DNA of 64,000 nucleotides from Falsibacillus albus (GCF_003668575.1 NZ_RCVZ01000004.1:186001-250000), one strand, 5' to 3'; positions 8,466 through 17,061 are shown, numbered from the stretch's first letter. Numbers and translations: made by a program. The notes: generated by a model not told the origin, from the letters alone.

Positions 8466-8627
8466 ACATATAGAAGTTGCTTATGCCTGTTATAATAAAA
8501 ATTATACAATTATTGAACTTCTTCCTTTATTCATTGACTTTCTTTGAAACTATCGAAATAATAGAAGTTGTTTTCAGAGGATCTAGAGTAGAATTTCGTC
8601 TATTCAATAGAAAGAAGGAAATCTCAT

Positions 8628-10490
8628 ATGAAATCAAAATTTTTTAAGAGTCATTTTGCTGTATACTCAATATTGCTCATTGTGAAAGCAATCGTTGTAC
8701 ACGCGATATTATTCCAGGACTATAAAATCTTTAAAATAGTAACTGTAGAAGGAAGCTTCATCCTTTTATTCATGGGATTCATAGAATGGATTTCCAGGAA
8801 AGGAAAGCCGTACGCCTACTTGTTCGGCAATATCCTTATTTCTACATTGTTTGCAGCAATTATGTTATATGTTACATGGTTCAACACCATTCCGACTTAT
8901 CATGTATTATTGGAAATCAGCCAGTTAGGCGCAATAAGGGACAGCGTGACTTCACTGCTAAGTCCGTTATATATACTGCTTTATGCTGATATTCTTATCT
9001 TGGCGATTTCACTTGTACTGAAAAAATATCCATTGGACCTTCAAGAAAAAACGCATTCTTGGACAGTGAGATCAGTCTTTATTTCTCTTGCCGTATTTGT
9101 CCTTGTATTTTCTTATTTTAAAAATATCAATATTGCAAATCCTGTTCTTGCTGCCGAAGCAAAGGGAATATTTAATTATGAAGCTATCAACATTTACAAA
9201 GCTCCCCAAAAAAATGATCTTCTTTCCAAGAAGGAAGAAAAGGATCCTTATGCGATCAATAAAAAGATTGCTTCACTGAAAGGAAATCAGTTGATCCCAC
9301 AGAAAGATCGTAAATACAATGGTTTGGGAAAAGGAAGAAATGTCATTGTCATCCAGGGAGAATCTTTTCAAAACTTTTTGATCGGCTTAAAGGTAAATGG
9401 AAAAGAAGTAACACCCAACTTAAACAAGCTTGTCAAGCACAGCTTCTATTTTTCAAATGTGTTCCAACAGGTTGGTCCCGGAAATACTTCGGATGCGGAG
9501 CTTATCATGAATACTTCGCTATTCCCTGATTCGAACACCCCTACATCGTTGACGGTAGGAAATAAAGATATTCCCAGCTTGCCAAAGGTATTGAATCAAA
9601 ACGGATATCGAACGATGACCTTTCATACCGATAAAGTGAATTTCTGGAATCGTGATCAACTCTATCCGGATCTTGGTTTTGACAAGTATTATGATGAAAG
9701 CTATTTCGGTGATGAAGATCAAGTCGGTATGGCATCATCAGACGATGTTCTTTATCAAAAAGGGGCGGACATTCTTAAAAAATCTAAAGAACCATTTTAT
9801 TCAATGTTCATTTCCCTATCCAGCCACCATCCATTCGTCATTCCTGATACAAAACAGACGATTGACCTCCCGCCTGAGTACGATGGTACGTTGATCGGGG
9901 ATTATTTAAAGGCGCAAAGTTATACAGATGCGTCGATCGGCAGATTCATCGATCGTCTGAAACAAGAAGGCTTATGGGATAATTCTGTCATCCTATTTTA
10001 TGGCGACCATTTAGGGCTTCAAGACAAAGCGCTTGGTGGTCAGGATCAGGAGCTGTTGGAGAAGCTCCTGGGACATAAGTATTCTTTGGAAGACCGATAC
10101 AAAATACCGTTTATCATGACAATCCCTGGAAAGACCGACCAAGGAAAGCAAATTACTCGAGTCGGAGGGCAATTGGATTTCATGCCGACATTGGCTAATG
10201 TCCTTGGAGTCAATATCGACCATAAACTTGTCCATTTCGGCCAGGATATGCTCCAGCCATTTAATACTCTGACTGGAATCCGGTACTACCTTCCAACGGG
10301 AGGATTCGTCAACAATAACATTATCTATTATCCGAATGAAGGATTTGAAGACGGAGATGCATTTGATTTGAAATCAATGGAACGAATCAAGGACTTTAGT
10401 TCGTACAAAAGCGATTATGAACATGTGCTGGAGCTTGAAAGAATGTCAGATTCTTATTTCAGTCAACTGCCGGAAAGCAAGAAAAATTAA
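8628..10490 (+). CDS. LTA synthase family protein (membrane phosphoglycerol transferase)
   Basis: This 620-residue protein has five predicted N-terminal membrane helices (to about residue 165) and an extracellular sulfatase-type domain from about 215. The catalytic threonine is Thr287 in GPGNTSDAEL. Other metal-site segments are VIQGESFQNF, YGDHLG and SSHHPF. Members polymerise glycerol phosphate from phosphatidylglycerol onto a lipid anchor. An Ala-rich PVLAAEAKG stretch between the parts resembles the cleavage site known for LtaS. It may be the main LtaS or a YqgS/YvgJ-like primase or paralogue; the sequence alone does not decide. Confidence 0.92.
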   Translation: MKSKFFKSHFAVYSILLIVKAIVVHAILFQDYKIFKIVTVEGSFILLFMGFIEWISRKGKPYAYLFGNILISTLFAAIMLYVTWFNTIPTYHVLLEISQLGAIRDSVTSLLSPLYILLYADILILAISLVLKKYPLDLQEKTHSWTVRSVFISLAVFVLVFSYFKNINIANPVLAAEAKGIFNYEAINIYKAPQKNDLLSKKEEKDPYAINKKIASLKGNQLIPQKDRKYNGLGKGRNVIVIQGESFQNFLIGLKVNGKEVTPNLNKLVKHSFYFSNVFQQVGPGNTSDAELIMNTSLFPDSNTPTSLTVGNKDIPSLPKVLNQNGYRTMTFHTDKVNFWNRDQLYPDLGFDKYYDESYFGDEDQVGMASSDDVLYQKGADILKKSKEPFYSMFISLSSHHPFVIPDTKQTIDLPPEYDGTLIGDYLKAQSYTDASIGRFIDRLKQEGLWDNSVILFYGDHLGLQDKALGGQDQELLEKLLGHKYSLEDRYKIPFIMTIPGKTDQGKQITRVGGQLDFMPTLANVLGVNIDHKLVHFGQDMLQPFNTLTGIRYYLPTGGFVNNNIIYYPNEGFEDGDAFDLKSMERIKDFSSYKSDYEHVLELERMSDSYFSQLPESKKN

Positions 10491-10530
10491 AAAAATAAGG
10501 AAGCCGATGCATTCGGCTTCCTTATTTTTT
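10491..10530 (+). terminator. Terminator after the LTA-synthase-like gene
   Basis: AATAAGGAAGCCGA and TCGGCTTCCTTATT form a 14-bp stem followed by a T run. Confidence 0.88.
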
Positions 10531-10589
10531 ATGGTTATATCAATAATCAATCGGAGTATGATTGATCGCCACTGCAAACGATGAAATGT

Positions 10590-10838
10590 TCATTTCTTTC
10601 CACTCAATATCATGGCATTTCCCAATACTTTTCTATTTAATAATAGCTAGGGCAATTCCATGGATTGAGCAAGTTTGATATGATTCGTTTCAGTAATACC
10701 ATAGGTCTTTATTGCATTCATGAGCTCTTTTTCATCCATAAACATATCTAAAAAGAGGAATTCACCACCAGGTTTTCTATCTTTTACTTCATGGAATGTT
10801 AGACAACTTACAACTGTATCAAATTCTTCAATCCACAA
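10590..10838 (-). pseudogene. Remnant of a class I SAM-dependent methyltransferase
   Basis: The frame encodes FDTVVSCLTFHEVKD joined directly to RKPGGEFLFLDMF, so the usual spacer between the post-II motif and the PGG motif is deleted. An in-frame TAG at 10647 is followed by KVLGNAMILSGKK, the typical end of such methyltransferases, before a TGA at 10590. The N-terminal SAM-binding half is missing. It is a decayed gene and probably not functional. Confidence 0.7.
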
Positions 10839-10869
10839 AAAAAGAGTATCCGATCAGGACACTCTTTTT
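10837..10869 (-). terminator. Terminator of the bdbDC operon
   Basis: Minus strand: AAAAAGAGTGTCCTGATCGG then ATACTCTTTTTTT. The stem AAGAGTGTCC/GGATACTCTT has one mismatch. Confidence 0.8.
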
Positions 10870-10878
10870 CATAAAAAT

Positions 10879-11292
10879 TTATGATGTCTCTTTTGCCTGT
10901 TTCTGCAGCATGAACATCATGACGGTGATGATTGAAAATGCAATAAAGGCCATTAATGGAATCGTGATAAATCCGAGCCAGTCGATATATTTTCCGGAGC
11001 ATGGTACACCGCTTGTACACATTTCAAACTGTCTAAGAGCAGGAATGTGCTGAAGCAGGTAATGATAGCCGGAGATGATCATGCCCAGCAATGAGAATGG
11101 AAGAACATACGGATATATTTTATACTCGCTTCTGTATACAGCAACTCCCATTACTACAAATAATGGGTACATCAGGACACGCTGGTACCAACATAAGGTG
11201 CAAGGGATGAAATGCATGATTTCACTGAAGTAAAGGCTGCCCAGCATGGAAATGATGGCTGTAACCCATGCAATAAACAACTGCTTATTCAT
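10879..11292 (-). CDS. bdbC: Disulfide bond oxidoreductase BdbC (DsbB-like)
   Basis: This 137-residue, four-helix membrane protein has the two cysteine pairs of the DsbB/BdbC family: Cys31-x-x-Cys34 (PCTLCWYQR) and Cys92/Cys98 (MCTSGVPCSGK). It reoxidises the DsbA-like partner BdbD and passes electrons to quinone. Its start is one base after the bdbD stop, in one operon. Confidence 0.95.
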   Translation of the reverse strand: MNKQLFIAWVTAIISMLGSLYFSEIMHFIPCTLCWYQRVLMYPLFVVMGVAVYRSEYKIYPYVLPFSLLGMIISGYHYLLQHIPALRQFEMCTSGVPCSGKYIDWLGFITIPLMAFIAFSIITVMMFMLQKQAKETS

Positions 11293-11293
11293 C

Positions 11294-11986
11294 TTAGGAC
11301 CCCTTCTCCGCTTTGTTGACCATTTCCGTCAAATCATCCAGCGTTCTTCCGGTAAATTGTTTACCATTCACGAAAATCGTCGGAGTACTATTGATTTTCA
11401 GCTTCTTGACATAGTTCATATCCTTATCATAATAATCAAGGGCTTCTGAGTTGTTATAGGCGTCCATCACCTTTTCTGCATCTTTTTTCGAAGCGACCTC
11501 GGTTAATGTCTTTTCCAGGAATGAATCAGTAAAGTAATCCATTTTCTCATATTTTGGATCGTCTGGCTGTTTTTCATATAGAAGATGGTGAAACTTCCAA
11601 AATGTATCGTTGCCAAGCTCCTTATAGACCGTTTCTGCAAACTTTGCCGCTCTTTTAGAGTCTACATTGATGAAGGCATAGTTCATAAAATAAAATTTGG
11701 CTTGACCGCTGTCTACAAACTTTTTCTTGATGATTGGGAAGAAATCCTGATTGAAATTTTTACACACAGGACATTTATAATCGCCGAATTCAACAATATT
11801 TACTTTAGCTGCTTTATCCCCGATAAATGGCTCGTTTTTGTAATCAAATGTACCTTCTTTTTGTTGTCTGCTCCCCAGTACAATGAATCCAATGATGCAA
11901 ATTATGACAATACCGCCTACCCAAAAAACAAGATTGGCAGACGAACTGTTTTTCTTTCTCTCTTTATGATTTTTTGTCTTTGTCAT
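11294..11986 (-). CDS. bdbD: Thiol-disulfide oxidoreductase BdbD (DsbA-like)
   Basis: This 230-residue protein has an N-terminal membrane anchor (residues 19-38) and an extracellular thioredoxin-fold domain with the active site Cys72-Pro-Val-Cys75 and the cis-Pro segment INSTPTIFVNGKQF near the end. It introduces disulfides into exported proteins and is recycled by BdbC. The start is supported by AAAAGGAGAAG. Confidence 0.95.
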   Translation of the reverse strand: MTKTKNHKERKKNSSSANLVFWVGGIVIICIIGFIVLGSRQQKEGTFDYKNEPFIGDKAAKVNIVEFGDYKCPVCKNFNQDFFPIIKKKFVDSGQAKFYFMNYAFINVDSKRAAKFAETVYKELGNDTFWKFHHLLYEKQPDDPKYEKMDYFTDSFLEKTLTEVASKKDAEKVMDAYNNSEALDYYDKDMNYVKKLKINSTPTIFVNGKQFTGRTLDDLTEMVNKAEKGS

Positions 11987-12122
11987 CAGCTTCTCCTTTT
12001 ATCTAAATGTTCTGGTAGATTTTCGATAATTAAAATCATTATAACATGCACCAGATGAAGTGTTGCTCCGTAAATGTGACAAATCTATTACTTACGATTA
12101 GTAACGGAATGGATTTCGAAAA

Positions 12123-12581
12123 CTAGATCTGAAATTTCTTTAATTGATTTAATATTTCTCCATGGATGCGAAGCAGTTCAGAAATATCCGCATCACTTAT
12201 ATTTTTCATTGCTGCAAGCATAGCACGATAGGAGTATGCATTTTGAGAGGATTGTTTGGAAATGGTTTGCCCTTTTGCAGTCAATGTCAATATGACCTCA
12301 CGACGATCCTTTTCGGATTCACTTCGAACAATATGCCCCATTTGAACGAGCTTTTCAATATTTACGCTCACCGTACTTTTTGAAATGGACAATGCTTCAG
12401 TAATTTCTCTTTGTGTCAAACTTTTGTTCGCTGCGATTGTATTTAATATTCCCAGTTGTTGGATGTTAATCCCGAGACTTTCCGCATTTTTCTGAGTTAG
12501 AATGATAGTCTCTTTATTGATTTCTTGAAAGGATTTCAAGATTTTGACCGCTTTTTGTACATTTGGATTGCTGTAGTCCAC
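12123..12581 (-). CDS. MarR-family transcriptional regulator
   Basis: The protein has about 152 residues from a GTG at 12581 (AGGGGTG six bases ahead); a GTG at 12590 is also in frame. The winged helix is at about 45-115, with LTQREITEALSISKSTVSVN, LVQMGHIVRSESEKDRREVI and LTAKG. It binds as a dimer. A palindrome overlapping the translation start suggests autorepression. No neighbouring target on the same strand is evident. Confidence 0.9.
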   Translation of the reverse strand: MDYSNPNVQKAVKILKSFQEINKETIILTQKNAESLGINIQQLGILNTIAANKSLTQREITEALSISKSTVSVNIEKLVQMGHIVRSESEKDRREVILTLTAKGQTISKQSSQNAYSYRAMLAAMKNISDADISELLRIHGEILNQLKKFQI

Positions 12582-12594
12582 TTTTATCACCCCT

Positions 12595-12616
12595 AATAGT
12601 TTATATATGAACTATT
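12595..12616. promoter_or_regulatory. Predicted MarR operator palindrome
   Basis: AATAGTT-TATATATG-AACTATT is a perfect 7-bp inverted repeat with 8-bp spacer, immediately upstream of the MarR start. A further half-site AAACTATTT follows at 12624-12632. Size and position fit an autoregulatory MarR operator. Confidence 0.6.
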
Positions 12617-12791
12617 TTGAAGCAAACTATTTCAGGATGCAACTATGTATTGAAAAAATTTAAACATTTCCCTTTCTAATTTTCCATTACTTGGATATAG
12701 ACTTGGGCCTTTTGCTTCGATTAGCTAGAATAAAATCATTTAGCAATAAGTCTTGTAAAAATAAAAATCTCTAAAAAAAAACTAAGGTATT

Positions 12792-13064
12792 CTAACTTAT
12801 TATTTTGTCTTTTGCGGAGTGTGCCTCTAACTCTTGTTTACATTTGCTTAAAATTCTGGACGAGATATTCTGATTGGCAAAGAAAATGACAGGATTTATC
12901 CATATTTGCGAAAAGATGGTAATGATAATTTCTTCTGAAAGTTTTGTATCTCCGCATGTTTTGAATAAATATGAGAAGAGCAGTGGGGAATATTTATCAT
13001 AAAGACATTCAAGGCAGCTTCGATCCTTATTCAGCACCCCTTCAATTAAGATCCGATCTTTCAT
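12792..13064 (-). CDS. Truncated ECF-like sigma factor, region 2 only
   Basis: This 90-residue protein matches the N-terminal domain of ECF sigma factors (DRSCLECLYDKYSPLLFSYL, then LSEEIIITIFSQIW) and stops before any region 4 helix-turn-helix. The usual D-I/V-Q-E-V-F core is altered to EIIITIFSQI. It has a good ribosome-binding site, AGGAGGG, nine bases ahead. It may bind core RNA polymerase without reading promoters, or be a decayed sigma gene. No anti-sigma gene adjoins it. Confidence 0.65.
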   Translation of the reverse strand: MKDRILIEGVLNKDRSCLECLYDKYSPLLFSYLFKTCGDTKLSEEIIITIFSQIWINPVIFFANQNISSRILSKCKQELEAHSAKDKIIS

Positions 13065-13141
13065 TTTTGACCGCCCTCCTTCTGTACTATGCTTTACCTT
13101 TTATATACAACCATTAAACAAAAATTGCACATCGGCAAATG

Positions 13142-13170
13142 AAAAAAGCACCAGTCTTTTTGACCGGTGC
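13142..13170 (-). terminator. Terminator of the small membrane protein gene
   Basis: Minus strand: GCACCGGTC, loop AAAAA, GACTGGTGC, then TTTTTT. It lies ten bases after the small open frame ending at 13180. Confidence 0.85.
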
Positions 13171-13179
13171 TAATGAATT

Positions 13180-13356
13180 TCAAATATTTTTTCTTTCCTC
13201 TTTTATCCCAACATAGGCAAATCCGATTATTCCGATGGCACCTAATGCAGCAAATGTCCATGCAATAGTGTCTGCATGTTCACTAAAAAGTTCAGACACT
13301 CCAATGATCAACAATAGAAGCGCCCCGATTCCCCCTACTAATCTCTTTTTATCCAA
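13180..13356 (-). CDS. Small two-helix membrane protein (58 residues, TTG start)
   Basis: A TTG at 13356, eight bases after AGGAGT, opens 58 codons starting MDKKRLVGGIGALLLLIIGV. There are two predicted membrane helices, about residues 8-22 and 32-50, and a charged tail KEERKNI. A strong terminator follows. It is too short and unusually started, so it is easy to miss. The function is unknown. Confidence 0.7.
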   Translation of the reverse strand: MDKKRLVGGIGALLLLIIGVSELFSEHADTIAWTFAALGAIGIIGFAYVGIKEERKNI

Positions 13357-13517
13357 ATCCGCTCACTCCTACTATGACAATACTTCTTTATTATCATACA
13401 TCAGGTTCAACATGATTTTCCAGATGTTTCTGGTCAAGACTGATTCTTTGGTTGGGGATTTCTGAGGAAATCAAATGGGGCGATTCGATGCCCTGTACAA
13501 GGATCCCTTTTCATCTC

Positions 13518-13970
13518 TTATCTTTTAATAAATGTTTGGACCCAATAGTATCGGTATGTTCCACCTTTTGTGAATCCAATTCCAATTTCTTTGAAGTCAG
13601 GATTTAAAATGTTTTCACGGTGACCTGTACTGGCCATCCAACTTGCCATCACTGATTCGGGGGTGGTTTGTCCAGCTGCAATATTTTCACCGGCTGCTGT
13701 CCAATGGATGCCAAAATGATTTAACATTTCAAATGGGTCCCCATATTTCGGGGAAGTGTGAGAAAAATAGTTATTGTCCATCATATCCTCAGCTTTTACT
13801 TGCGCCACATTCGTGACATCACTTGCAAGCGATAAAGGAGAAACCCCTGCTTTTGCCCGCTCCTTATTCACCAGGTTCAATACTTCTTGGACTTGTCCAG
13901 TAGATTTCTCATTTTGCTTGTAATCTAATGCTCTTTTTACAAAAACGGCCATTTGTGCTCGTGTAACCAT
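13518..13970 (-). CDS. CAP/SCP domain protein, N-terminally truncated, YkwD-like
   Basis: This 150-residue frame encodes a complete CAP domain (about 28-150) with the family blocks YFSHTSPKYGDPFEML, AAGENIAAG and GHRENILNPDFKEIGIGF. The first 17 residues, and the open frame upstream (AIYGAGITTGKTSKTFDPTG), are the end of an S-layer-homology repeat. There is no signal peptide and no ribosome-binding site at the ATG, so the gene has lost its 5' part. It is probably a pseudogene of a wall-bound secreted CAP protein. Confidence 0.75.
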   Translation of the reverse strand: MVTRAQMAVFVKRALDYKQNEKSTGQVQEVLNLVNKERAKAGVSPLSLASDVTNVAQVKAEDMMDNNYFSHTSPKYGDPFEMLNHFGIHWTAAGENIAAGQTTPESVMASWMASTGHRENILNPDFKEIGIGFTKGGTYRYYWVQTFIKR

Positions 13971-14209
13971 TCCAGTTGGATCGAATGTTTTGGATGTTTT
14001 CCCGGTAGTAATGCCCGCACCATAAATAGCAAGTTTTCTAGATTCATACTTATACCTGGATTGCAGGAAGATAATATGCCAAATAAAATGGTATGCTTTA
14101 AGAAATCTCGAATAAACATTTAATATCCTTTTAAATCGCTATTTACTATCTTTTATTCTTCGAAGTATGTTATAATTTCCAGAAATATGTAACTTTTTGG
14201 AGGGGTTGA

Positions 14210-14647
14210 ATGGAAAGACCAGCCGGATTTTGGATTCGTTTTGGAGCACTTCTTTTGGATGGGATCATTGTTAGTTTACCATTGGGCATCATTTTAAACC
14301 TTTTATTCTACCAAGATCTTTCAAGTAAGCACGCCGGGACCAATACGCTTTATTGGATATACTTAATAGTTGTTCCCGTTCTGTGGCATGGATATGTTGT
14401 AGGGAAAAGAATAGTCGGAGTGAGGATTGTCAAAGTAGATGGCAGCGAAGTCGGCTACGGTACGATGCTTCTAAGGCAGCTCGTTGGCGGACTTGTCTAT
14501 GGTGTAACACTAGGAATCGCGTTGATCATCAGTGCCATAATGATTGGTGTAAGGAGCGATAAGCGCTCCATCCATGACTTTATTGCCGGGACATATGTGA
14601 CACATGCAAAGCCAGGAGAAACGAAACCAATCGAAACATCGATTTAA
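14210..14647 (+). CDS. RDD family membrane protein
   Basis: This 145-residue protein begins with the RDD signature region RPAGFWIRFGALLLDGIIVS (with the Arg, and Asp in the first helix). Membrane helices lie near 12-32, 50-68 and 95-117, followed by RSDKRSIHDFIAGTYV, the conserved end. It has a good AGGGG site. RDD proteins are linked to ion or osmolyte transport; the exact role is unknown. Confidence 0.88.
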   Translation: MERPAGFWIRFGALLLDGIIVSLPLGIILNLLFYQDLSSKHAGTNTLYWIYLIVVPVLWHGYVVGKRIVGVRIVKVDGSEVGYGTMLLRQLVGGLVYGVTLGIALIISAIMIGVRSDKRSIHDFIAGTYVTHAKPGETKPIETSI

Positions 14648-14658
14648 TTCAAAAAGTA

Positions 14659-14688
14659 CGGCTGTCGAAAATCGGCAGCCGCTTTTTT
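14659..14688 (+). terminator. Terminator after the RDD gene
   Basis: CGGCTGTCGA and TCGGCAGCCG form a hairpin followed by TTTTTT. Confidence 0.85.
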
Positions 14689-15301
14689 AAAGTATTTTCA
14701 TTAAAAATTTCTGATGGATCTTGGATAAACTCAATAAGCTGATGATTCCTCCGCAGAAAGCGAGCATCATGTCCCATTCTGAATCCCAAATGTCCCCTTG
14801 TGTCCCCAAAAAGTCGTGTGCTTCCTTCCCTAATATGACAGCTGCAAGCCATTCAATGATTTCGTAGCCTGCAGAGAGGGCCAATACAACCGATAAGGTG
14901 ACGAAGATCAGCCACCAGGATGGATTTAGGCAAGATTTTCGAATGAATACTTCCCGGATGGCAATGGAAATCAGCCCCTTTAAAAAATGGCCAACACGAT
15001 CATAATCGTTCCGTTTTAAATGGAAATTATTTTTAATTTCAGTAAATAGCGGAACTCGTTCGTAAGTATAATGGCCACCGATAAACATCCAGATGACCAA
15101 GATTGATATTAGAACATAAACCAAGCTGGTGAATGTGAATTTTCGATATGTTATCAGCAGGATGAGAATGCCGATGACAGCAGGGGTTACTTCCAACGTC
15201 CACGTTAAATAGCTCAATGGTTTGATGGCAGACCATATCAAAACCGAAATGACGATCACCAGCAGCCATACATGCAGTTTTTGGACTCCCTTTTCATGCA
15301 T
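14687..15301 (-). CDS. DUF2238 (YjdF-like) membrane protein
   Basis: The protein has 204 residues from the ATG at 15301, which follows TTGGAGG; a TTG at 15316 inside that site is less likely. It has six predicted helices and the family blocks NDYDRVGHFLKGL, SAGYEIIEWLAAV and FLGTQGDIWDSEWDMM with the conserved acidic residues. The function is unknown. It is convergent with the RDD gene. Confidence 0.85.
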   Translation of the reverse strand: MHEKGVQKLHVWLLVIVISVLIWSAIKPLSYLTWTLEVTPAVIGILILLITYRKFTFTSLVYVLISILVIWMFIGGHYTYERVPLFTEIKNNFHLKRNDYDRVGHFLKGLISIAIREVFIRKSCLNPSWWLIFVTLSVVLALSAGYEIIEWLAAVILGKEAHDFLGTQGDIWDSEWDMMLAFCGGIISLLSLSKIHQKFLMKIL

Positions 15302-15378
15302 GAGAATATCCTCCAAGGAAATGTTTACCTTAGTATGAGGTGATTCGGGAGGTCTTATTCGTCAAGCTTTGTCTGATG

Positions 15379-15795
15379 TTATTTTTGCGTTTTTAAATAT
15401 TGACCAGCCAAGTAGTCGATGATTTCCCTCCTGCGGATGATGCCAATGAAGTACCCTCCGTCATCCACAACCGGTATGAAATTTTGTTCGGTTGCGCGTG
15501 AAATGATATCCTCCATCTCAGCATGAATGGGGATGGGAACATTATGAGACTGGAGGTCGATATCAGCTAATAAAGTATGTTCTATATCATTGATGCTGAT
15601 CAGCTGATTGGAATCGAACATCCTCCACAGCAGATCCCCCTCCCTTAAAGTCCCGATATAATGTCCTTTTTCATTTAAAATGGGTATGGAAGTGTATCTA
15701 TGATATTTCATTTTTTCCATTGCCTGTCTCATTGTATATGTACCTTTAACAAATGCTACTTCTTTTTTCGGTATCAGAAAAAATGCCACGTTCAT
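15379..15795 (-). CDS. CBS-domain pair protein
   Basis: This 138-residue protein is made of two CBS repeats (about 14-70 and 78-135) and nothing else. Typical blocks are YTSIPILNEKGHYIGTLREG and FIPVVDDGGYFIGIIRRREI. Such stand-alone pairs bind adenosine nucleotides or cyclic di-AMP and act as regulatory modules. The start follows AAAAGGAGA. The partner is unknown. Confidence 0.88.
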   Translation of the reverse strand: MNVAFFLIPKKEVAFVKGTYTMRQAMEKMKYHRYTSIPILNEKGHYIGTLREGDLLWRMFDSNQLISINDIEHTLLADIDLQSHNVPIPIHAEMEDIISRATEQNFIPVVDDGGYFIGIIRRREIIDYLAGQYLKTQK

Positions 15796-15908
15796 TTTTA
15801 TATTCTCCTTTTAAAGGTTGAAACTTAATGGTTGTGCATATCAGTTTAGGAACTGCACTCTCCAAGTATTTCTAGAAAAAAACGAAATTACCTGCAAAAG
15901 AATCTTGA

Positions 15909-16271
15909 TTAAATGTAATGATTCTCGTCGAGAGATAAAAGGAATTCTTCCTCATCAATGGAGCAATTCCGTTTTAACTGGTATTTACTTAGATCAATCG
16001 TTCCATCTTTCCCCGATTCGATTCCTTCATTCGATAGGCACATTCTTTGTTCGTGGAATCCTATATCATCCTTCATCGCGATTTGGCCCTTCGCATTGAT
16101 GACCCGGTGCCATGGAAGCTGATGTTTATCACTCATTGAGTGAAGAATGCGGACAACTTGTCTGGCTGCCCGTGGACTGCCTGCACATTTGGCAACCTGC
16201 CCATATGTCATAACCTTGCCAGATGGTATTTGTTTAATGATTCTAATCACATTCGCTGTAAACGGCTTCAT
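15909..16271 (-). CDS. Alkyltransferase-like protein (ATL, MGMT family)
   Basis: This 120-residue protein matches the DNA-binding C-terminal domain of O6-alkylguanine transferase (IPSGKVMTYGQVAKCAGSPR, RAARQVVRIL). The active-site PCHRV is PWHRV: Trp54 replaces the acceptor cysteine. It cannot accept alkyl groups; known ATLs bind O6-alkylguanine and hand the lesion to nucleotide excision repair. The last 25 residues are acidic and not family-conserved. Confidence 0.9.
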   Translation of the reverse strand: MKPFTANVIRIIKQIPSGKVMTYGQVAKCAGSPRAARQVVRILHSMSDKHQLPWHRVINAKGQIAMKDDIGFHEQRMCLSNEGIESGKDGTIDLSKYQLKRNCSIDEEEFLLSLDENHYI

Positions 16272-16369
16272 ATGCTTCTCCCCTAAGAACTTTCTTTAAT
16301 ATTGGCGTCTCTCTTTTCTCATTGAGTCTTTTCGTAAAGTTTGTTGCTACTAATCAATACTTCTTAAAG

Positions 16370-16515
16370 GGTGATTTCCGCTGCAGGATGCTCGCTTTCC
16401 GAGGAGCCTCACACGAAGTGAGGTCGTTCGATGTTGGCACACGACGTGCCGACCTTAATCAAACATCGGCCTTACCTCTCCTCGCACCTGCCGCTCCAAT
16501 CAATATCAGATGGTG
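16370..16515. repeat. Dispersed intergenic repeat, copy C
   Basis: The GC-rich block contains TGATTTCCGCTGCAGGATGC, TCGCTTTCCGAGGAGCC and a terminal ACCTGCCGCTCCAATCAA. Its ends are inverted (TTGATTGGAGCGG versus the start). It includes internal small palindromes CACACGAAGTG and GGCACACGACGTGCC. The flanks TTTCGTAAAGTTTGTTGCT and ACAATCTTTTAGAAAA match those of other copies. Confidence 0.7.
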
Positions 16516-16531
16516 AATTTTTGAAAAACAT

Positions 16532-16669
16532 CTATAAAAAACAACAATCTTTTAGAAAACAGCCTTTTCTTTTGACTTCCATATAAAATAACTGATTCAG
16601 AATAATGCAGCAGGCAGTAACGATCGGGGCATAAATGGCCAATAGGAAAAAATACTTCTTCCAATGCAT
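16532..16669 (-). CDS. Possible 45-residue membrane peptide
   Basis: The ATG at 16669 follows AAAGGGAAATTTG and opens 45 codons, starting MHWKKYFFLLAIYAPIVTAC, with one clear membrane helix. The C-terminal part runs into the flank of repeat copy C, so the end may be accidental. No homologue is recognised. Evidence is limited to start site, hydrophobicity and position. Confidence 0.3.
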   Translation of the reverse strand: MHWKKYFFLLAIYAPIVTACCIILNQLFYMEVKRKGCFLKDCCFL

Positions 16670-16879
16670 CAAATTTCCCTTTTTGATCACGATCTCCTTA
16701 AATCATATCCTATATAAATGTTTTCATGAAATTCTGGGAAATGCAATACGAGAGGCAGCTATTTTATCATATTATTGATCAATGTGAGCTAAAAATACTT
16801 TATACCATCATTAATGTTTATTCATAGATGAAATTCACGAACAATAGAACGAAAGAAAATTATATTATTCGTGTTCTGG

Positions 16880-16908
16880 TTGAACTATTTTGACCGATAT
16901 GATACTAT
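16880..16908 (+). promoter_or_regulatory. Predicted sigma-A promoter of folD
   Basis: TTGAAC, a 17-bp spacer and TACTAT lie about 27 bases ahead of the ZTP aptamer. The -10 is a 4/6 match, so the site is moderate. Confidence 0.45.
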
Positions 16909-16934
16909 TTGATTACATAAACAGCACTTGTACA

Positions 16935-17040
16935 CGGTAACTGACGACAATGAGTGGAGTTTACCACATGGGAACTGTGTTACATATATTGTCGGGTCGT
17001 CTGGGCGGAGATAAGGTTTATTTGCCTTATCTCTTTTATT
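16935..17040 (+). ncRNA. ZTP (pfl motif) riboswitch with terminator, upstream of folD
   Basis: The aptamer core GACGACAATGAGTGG, GTTTACCACATGGGA and, after a variable loop, GTCGGGTCGTCTGGGCGG matches the pfl motif: GUGG/CCAC hairpin and the GUCUGGGC 3' block. It is followed by GAGATAAGG (17008-17016), CCTTATCTC (17025-17033) and a T-rich run, an intrinsic terminator. The family senses the folate-stress alarmone ZMP/ZTP and turns on one-carbon genes. Position ahead of folD agrees. Confidence 0.85.
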
Positions 17041-17061
17041 CATTTCAGGAGGGATGATAAC

